From contig NZ_NUUX01000029.1 of assembly GCF_002564465.1 (NCBI RefSeq), positions 1 to 37,917 on the forward strand: a DNA stretch of 37,917 nucleotides. The letters run 5' to 3'. Each line of letters begins with the position of its first letter. Position 1 is the first letter of the stretch. Position numbers and translations under genes: made by a program. The notes beneath the pieces were generated by a model. It worked only from the letters and a program-made list of their open reading frames with translations, was not told where the DNA came from and made no database searches. This DNA comes from Bacillus sp. AFS088145. GTDB taxonomy: Bacteria; Bacillota; Bacilli; Bacillales; Bacillaceae_G. Below, in pieces: positions 33,895-37,917 of this stretch.

Positions 33895-33951
33895 AAGATA
33901 CTTCAAAACAACCTCACAGTCTAGTAATTAAATTTTTAGTTTTATACACCG

Positions 33952-33979
33952 AGAGATGCTTTTACAAGCATCTCTTTTT
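33952..33979 (+). terminator. Terminator after ltaS
   Basis: AGAGATGCT (33952-33960) pairs with AGCATCTCT (33967-33975) over 6 bases, followed by TTTT. Confidence 0.9.
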
Positions 33980-34037
33980 GTTATAATATGGTATTTATAC
34001 ATAGTTTTTTAATTAAAATATAGTGGGAGGATATTAA

Positions 34038-35189
34038 TTGTATAAAAACTCTAAGTTATTATTTTGGACGATCGAACTACTATTATTATTCTTAGTCTTA
34101 TTCGTTGGAACAAAAATATCATTCTTATTTCAACCAATTGCTATTTTAATTAGTACTTTATTCGCACCAATACTTGTCTCAATCTTTCTTTATTTCCTAT
34201 TTGCACCAATAGTGGATTTTTTAGAGCGAAAAAAAGTGCCCCGTTCAATAGGCATTCTTCTTCTCTATCTCGGATTAATCCTAATTGCTGTAGTATCTAT
34301 CATTAATGTATTCCCAACCTTAACTGAACAATTTAAAGATTTAGTAAATAATATGCCAACAATTGTAAATGAAGCAACAGATAAGATTGGCCTATTAGAG
34401 AAGTGGTTAGGAAGTCAAAATTACGTTGAAATTAAAGATTTAGAAAAGAAAGTTGCAGACTATGCCCTAGTATTTATCGGTGGCATAACTGGTGGAATTG
34501 GTGCGTTTTTCAATATTTTAAGTAATGTAACGTTAATCATATTAACAGTTCCATTTATACTGTTTTATATGTTTAAAGATGGTCATAAATTTCCAGCTGC
34601 GATGTCTCGTTTTTTACCACAAAGCTTAAGGAATGAAGCAATTCATATTGCAAATGAAACAAGCGAAACATTGGCTTCATACATTCAAGGCCAAACGATT
34701 GTTTGTATTTTTGTTGGAATTGGAACATTTATTGGATATAGTATTATCGGAATACCTAATGCCTTAATTTTAGCGTTAGTAGCTGCTATTACAAATATTA
34801 TCCCTTACTTTGGCCCGTTTATTGGTGGAGCTCCTGCAGTGATCGTTGCGGCTCTAATTTCTCCAAAATTAGCGTTATTCGTTGTACTAATCATTTTAAT
34901 TGTTCAACAAATTGATTCAAACTTAATCTCACCGTATATCATGGGTAAAAAGTTAAATATTCACCCTTTAACGATTATTCTATTATTATTATTCGCTGGT
35001 AACTTTGCTGGTGTACTTGGTATGGTTTTAGCTGTGCCAACATATGCAATTTGTAAAGTAGTGATTGTTAATATATCTAGGATCATCAATTTAAGGAAAA
35101 AAGCAAAATTCGCAGATAAGATTATTGATGACGACATTGAAACAAATATCGAAATTAACATTAACAACGATAACGACCAAAAAGAATAA
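34038..35189 (+). CDS. AI-2E family permease
   Basis: A 383-residue membrane protein with seven or eight helices in the AI-2E/UPF0118 pattern. There is an N-terminal FAPILVSIFLYFLFAPIVDFLERKKVPRSIGILLLYLG segment, a central extracytoplasmic helical region, then AITNIIPYFGPFIGGAPAVIVA and QQIDSNLISPYIMGKKLNIHPLTIILLLLFAGNFAGVLGM near the end. TTG is the start, with GGGAGG 8 bp upstream. Relatives have been linked to Na+/H+ antiport or AI-2 export; nothing here decides between these. It ends in a charged tail of D/N/E residues and is followed by a strong terminator. Confidence 0.87.
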   Translation: MYKNSKLLFWTIELLLLFLVLFVGTKISFLFQPIAILISTLFAPILVSIFLYFLFAPIVDFLERKKVPRSIGILLLYLGLILIAVVSIINVFPTLTEQFKDLVNNMPTIVNEATDKIGLLEKWLGSQNYVEIKDLEKKVADYALVFIGGITGGIGAFFNILSNVTLIILTVPFILFYMFKDGHKFPAAMSRFLPQSLRNEAIHIANETSETLASYIQGQTIVCIFVGIGTFIGYSIIGIPNALILALVAAITNIIPYFGPFIGGAPAVIVAALISPKLALFVVLIILIVQQIDSNLISPYIMGKKLNIHPLTIILLLLFAGNFAGVLGMVLAVPTYAICKVVIVNISRIINLRKKAKFADKIIDDDIETNIEININNDNDQKE

Positions 35190-35191
35190 AT

Positions 35192-35260
35192 AAGAGCAAG
35201 AATAATGAAGTTGGAGTGATATTCACTCTTTATACTTCCGTTATTCCTGCTCTTTTTTTT
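35192..35260. terminator. Long three-segment terminator between the AI-2E gene and ogt
   Basis: AAGAGCA pairs with TGCTCTT (35192-35198 with 35248-35254), GAATAA with TTATTC and GAAGT with ACTTC, and an apical GAGTGA/TCACTC stem caps the structure. Eight T follow on the plus strand. It serves both convergent genes. Confidence 0.88.
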
Positions 35261-35741
35261 ACAATTTAAATGTTTCTCTTCCCTGCTCTCTATTTAAGAG
35301 CCATTCTTTCCTCCACAGTCCACCAGCATAGCCTGTTAGCTTACCATTTGACCCAATAATGCGATGGCATGGAACGATGATACTTAATGGATTTCTTGCA
35401 TTTGCATTTGCAACTGCCCTTACTGCCTTCGGGTTCCCTATTCGGTTAGCAATATCTGCATATGAAGCAGTTTCTCCATATTTAATTTTGACTAGTTCCC
35501 GCCAAACACTTTCTTGAAAAGGAGTTCCCTTTGCAATTGATTGAATACTAAATTCCTTCCTAGATCCACTGAAATATTCAATCAATTCATTTCCTGCATC
35601 CTTCAAAGAAGGTGGCACTAATTTTTGAATTTCGTCATTCTCTTCTTTGACAAAATCAATATATGCTACCCCTTTTTCATTTCCAACAATCCTTAAAGTA
35701 CCTAACGGAGTGTCTATATAAGCTGTATCTAATTGATTCAT
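35259..35741 (-). CDS. ogt: Methylated-DNA--protein-cysteine methyltransferase
   Basis: A 160-residue suicide repair protein that transfers the methyl group of O6-methylguanine (and O4-methylthymine) to its own cysteine. The acceptor Cys125 is in the IIVPCHRII motif. GTPFQESVWRELVKIKYGETASYADIANRIGNPKAVRAV provides the helix-turn-helix with the arginine finger, and GYAGGLWRKEWLL is the C-terminal hallmark. There is no Ada AlkA-like or zinc domain. AGGAG precedes the ATG. It ends inside the T run of the shared terminator, 16 bp after the next GNAT gene's stop on the same strand, so a repair-related operon is possible. Confidence 0.93.
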   Translation of the reverse strand: MNQLDTAYIDTPLGTLRIVGNEKGVAYIDFVKEENDEIQKLVPPSLKDAGNELIEYFSGSRKEFSIQSIAKGTPFQESVWRELVKIKYGETASYADIANRIGNPKAVRAVANANARNPLSIIVPCHRIIGSNGKLTGYAGGLWRKEWLLNREQGRETFKL

Positions 35742-35757
35742 AAATCATTCTCCTAGA

Positions 35758-36234
35758 TTATTTATCTAAATTTGGAAAATACTCCATTGCTTCAATACAT
35801 TGATTATAACCGTTTCGCTTATAAAAATTAACACCTTGCTCGCTCGGCCAAACAATAACAAATTCGAACTTCATTTCGCTTACCCATTTATTAACTTTGG
35901 AGATTAATTTTCCTCCAATCCCCTTCCCTCGATATTCCTTTAATGTATATACATTCGTCATGAAAGCAAAAGGATTAGTCACTCTACCAGGTCGGGGTAC
36001 TTTTTGAATAAGTTCAATATAAATATGGGAAACAATTGTACCTTCTATTTCAGCAACCCATATATACCACTGTTTACTGTTCATTGCATTTAGTAAAAAA
36101 TCACGACATTCACTGTAAAAGTTATTGTATTCATTCTCTTTAATTCTCCCAGTCTCGTAATCTTCCAAAGTAAAATCCCATCTCATCTTAATTAACTGCT
36201 CAATATCTTTTATTTCTGCCAATCTCAAATTCAT
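35758..36234 (-). CDS. GNAT family N-acetyltransferase
   Basis: A 158-residue GNAT protein. MNLRLAEIKDIEQLIKMRWDFT is the alpha-1 start, IWVAEIEGTIVSHIYIELIQKVP the central sheet, and NVYTLKEYRGKGIGGKLISKVNKWVSE the acetyl-CoA pyrophosphate loop (RGKGIG). EFVIVWPSEQGVNFYKRNGY is the C-terminal strand and helix. This is complete and typical in length. The acceptor substrate is unknown. GGGG precedes the ATG. It lies between dinB-like and ogt on one strand, with 10 and 16 bp gaps, so these three are likely one operon. Confidence 0.88.
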   Translation of the reverse strand: MNLRLAEIKDIEQLIKMRWDFTLEDYETGRIKENEYNNFYSECRDFLLNAMNSKQWYIWVAEIEGTIVSHIYIELIQKVPRPGRVTNPFAFMTNVYTLKEYRGKGIGGKLISKVNKWVSEMKFEFVIVWPSEQGVNFYKRNGYNQCIEAMEYFPNLDK

Positions 36235-36244
36235 TTCCCCCCCC

Positions 36245-36736
36245 TTAATCCTCGGTACCTAAAACATCAGTATTAGGTGGAATATAGCCCATCTGTCGAG
36301 CCATCGCGACAATTTGTCCTTTATGATGATATTCATGCGTGATCGTATGTACTAGCAATTTCATCGGTGTGAAAGATATTTCTTCATTATGATCTCTCCA
36401 TGGAATCTTTCTAACAATTGGTATATTCAAACGGTCAACTGTCATATCCAATAATTCACTCACGAAAAAATCAGCTTGTTCAAATCTTGATTTAATATCA
36501 TCAAGACTAAGATTTACAACGTTTTCCTTTGGCGTAATTGGCTTTTTCGTTTTCAATAATATAAAAGATCCAATCCATGCAATATAACATTCAGCCATAT
36601 GTAGTAGCGTTTCTCTAACACTTTGGAAACCAAACCCGTCTAATTTACGAGTAAAATCCTCTGGCTTTAATTCACCACAAAAATTTAACAAGGCTTCCCG
36701 ATTTTCTTTTACCCATTTATATTCCTTCAAATTCAC
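36245..36736 (-). CDS. DinB family protein
   Basis: A 163-residue four-helix-bundle protein of the DinB/YfiT group. The putative metal triad is the His in ETLLHMAECY (near 46) and the EYHHKGQ motif near 135-140 (HTITHEYHHKGQIVAMARQMGY). Members bind divalent metal and may act as thiol-dependent transferases, but the function here is not known. The start was taken as GTG (NLKEYKW), with AAGGGGTGA about 6 bp upstream; a GTG three codons earlier would overlap that site. It heads a likely operon with a GNAT and ogt. Confidence 0.84.
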   Translation of the reverse strand: MNLKEYKWVKENREALLNFCGELKPEDFTRKLDGFGFQSVRETLLHMAECYIAWIGSFILLKTKKPITPKENVVNLSLDDIKSRFEQADFFVSELLDMTVDRLNIPIVRKIPWRDHNEEISFTPMKLLVHTITHEYHHKGQIVAMARQMGYIPPNTDVLGTED

Positions 36737-36814
36737 TACACTCACCCCTTACAATTTTGATTAATTAAGCTATTCTACCAAGTGGTAAAAATTACCTCTA
36801 AGTAAAATAATAAA

Positions 36815-36847
36815 AGGCCTGTATATACCTACAGACCTAGTTTTTTT
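36815..36847. terminator. Bidirectional terminator before the TSUP gene's 3' end
   Basis: AGGCCTGTA (36815-36823) pairs with TACAGACCT (36830-36838), with one G-T pair, on a 6-base loop. T-rich ends follow on both strands; on the minus strand TTTTATTATTTT ends the TSUP transcript. Confidence 0.82.
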
Positions 36848-37595
36848 ATATAAATAACTTTAAACTTACTTGAACAATTAATAAAACAGAAACTGAAATT
36901 AATAGAATTCTAGCTAGCTTCATTGGAACAAATTCTGCAAATCTTAACCCTACTTGATTACCAACAATTGAAGCAGCAGCCATCGTCACAGCAATTTTCC
37001 ATTGGAAGTGCCCTGTCATATAAAATATGATAAATGCTGATAAACAACTCCCAAAATTTAATACTCTAGCCAACTGAACTGCATTAACATAAGTAAAACC
37101 TTTTTTAATAAAATACAAGATTGCAAATGTAGAAGAACCTGGACCGAAGCCCCCGTCATAAACACCAATCCCTGTTAAGATGCTCCTATCTAGCAATGTT
37201 TGCTTTTCAACACCACCTTTATTCGTAGTTTCATAGTTCCACTTTTTACTTGCAAATGTTAGCCATAATGAACCAGTTAATAAAACTAATGCCACAATAT
37301 TCATTACATGTTCATCTAACATACTCGTTACAAATGCACCAATTCCCCCACCAATAAACGAAACGAATATAAATTGAAAAATGACTGAGGCCTTAAAATC
37401 TTTCTTTTTAATTGTGTAAAGGATACTACTAAACGACCCCAAACCTGAAGCAAACTTATTTGTGGCAATACCCGTTTGAATAGGAATGCCAAGAAAAATC
37501 ATCATCGGGAGTGTAATTAATCCTCCACCACCTGCTAATGTTCCAACTACTGCTGCACCGATTCCTAAAATAAAAAGTAATAATAGTGAGTCCAT
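36846..37595 (-). CDS. TSUP/TauE-SafE family anion permease
   Basis: A 249-residue protein with eight hydrophobic helices and the TauE/SafE duplication. The first half has LAGGGGLITLPMMIFLGIPIQTGIATNKFASGLGSF near residues 20-55 and the second half TGIGVYDGGFGPGSSTFAILYFI near 140-162, each with a glycine-rich motif. Family members move sulfite, sulfoacetate or related organosulfonates; the substrate here is not determinable. I start at MDSLLLLF, where GGGAGAT lies upstream, since the longer frame has an odd N-terminus. Single-gene unit ended by the bidirectional terminator. Confidence 0.87.
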   Translation of the reverse strand: MDSLLLLFILGIGAAVVGTLAGGGGLITLPMMIFLGIPIQTGIATNKFASGLGSFSSILYTIKKKDFKASVIFQFIFVSFIGGGIGAFVTSMLDEHVMNIVALVLLTGSLWLTFASKKWNYETTNKGGVEKQTLLDRSILTGIGVYDGGFGPGSSTFAILYFIKKGFTYVNAVQLARVLNFGSCLSAFIIFYMTGHFQWKIAVTMAAASIVGNQVGLRFAEFVPMKLARILLISVSVLLIVQVSLKLFI

Positions 37596-37805
37596 TTTCC
37601 TATCTCCCTTTTTTGCGTCTATCCTTACTATACACAAAATATTGAAAAAAAGGGAAACTAAAGACCTCATTATATGTGGATGATTATGGAATAGCAGGAC
37701 TAAGGAGAGAAATTAAAAGGGGGGTGGGACTTTATCACTAAAGTGAGGAACTTGATAAAATGTAAAAACTGACTTTAAGAAAGCACTACAAATAAGTGTT
37801 AGTTG

Positions 37806-37917
37806 ACCGTAAATAAGGGAACTAACTGTGCAATTAATCGATGAATTGGTGCAATAAACGACGAACTCCAATTAAACGAAGAATTGGTGTGATAAACGAC
37901 GAACTGCAATTAAATGA
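37806..37917. repeat. Degenerate 17-21-bp repeats at the right edge, cut by the window end
   Basis: Successive units end in CAATTAA, CAATAAA or GATAAA and contain CGACGAACT or GAAGAATTG (for example near 37845-37878 and 37880-37917). They resemble the reverse complement of the 13644-13836 array. The 37596-37805 stretch upstream shows no gene, only the TSUP promoter zone and a GGGGGGTGGGAC run near 37720. The array may continue beyond the window. Confidence 0.5.

Overview
The window looks like a piece of chromosome from a low-GC, endospore-forming Bacillaceae bacterium. The evidence is three spore genes (sspE, sspK, yfhS), AGGAGG-type ribosome binding sites throughout, and a gene order that follows the Bacillus subtilis yfhE-yfhF-recX-yfhH-sspK-yfhJ ... 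yfhP-mutY ... sspE-ygaB-ygaC-ygaD-ygaE-gsaB-ygaF-perR-ygzB-rrn segment, read here from right to left. B. subtilis genes such as csbB, yfhO and fabL are missing from this stretch, and a full-length glutamate synthase gene sits between gsaB and ygaE. I saw no insertion sequence, prophage, CRISPR array or decoding tRNA.

Layout. Positions 1-145 carry two tandem rRNA-type promoters on the minus strand, so an rRNA operon almost certainly begins just off the left edge. Positions 340-2840 hold a YwaF-type membrane protein, ygzB, the peroxide regulator perR and the thiol peroxidase bcp. Positions 2859-5905 hold a small K+ channel and a three-gene ABC-2 exporter, all on the minus strand. Positions 6179-11967 hold gsaB and an orphan gltB-like gene. 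Positions 12317-17665 are the ygaE-ygaD-ygaC-ygaB-sspE-yfhS block, in which ygaB is preceded by three CtsR-type heptads. Positions 17719-23972 hold mutY, yfhP, yfhJ, sspK, yfhH, recX, yfhF and an amidohydrolase. Positions 23987-25330 hold a structured RNA leader with a cloverleaf like a tRNA, a GNAT acetyltransferase, yfhE and a small unknown gene. Positions 25505-31737 hold pflA and pflB (anaerobic pyruvate cleavage) divergent from yojN/yojO (MoxR-type ATPase plus VWA protein). Positions 31972-37595 hold a lipoteichoic acid synthase, an AI-2E family permease, ogt, a second GNAT, a DinB-fold protein and a TSUP permease.

How the genes relate. PerR and Bcp are a peroxide-response pair. GsaB (haem precursor) and GltB both involve glutamate, though no gltD lies next to gltB. 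PflA installs the glycyl radical in PflB, and a Rex/FNR-like dyad lies upstream. MutY and Ogt are DNA repair enzymes, and RecX modulates RecA. SspE, SspK and YfhS are forespore products. The operons are separated by many clean intrinsic terminators.

The most unusual element is the leader at 23987-24289. A good sigma-A promoter is followed by a GNRA-capped hairpin, a tRNA-like fold with D-loop GG and a perfect TTCGATT T-loop but no U33 and no CCA end, and then three more hairpins before the GNAT gene. Also worth attention are the CtsR-like triple heptad before ygaB, two arrays of about 20-bp degenerate repeats (13644-13836 and 37806-37917), and a GC-rich imperfect inverted repeat between yfhH and recX.
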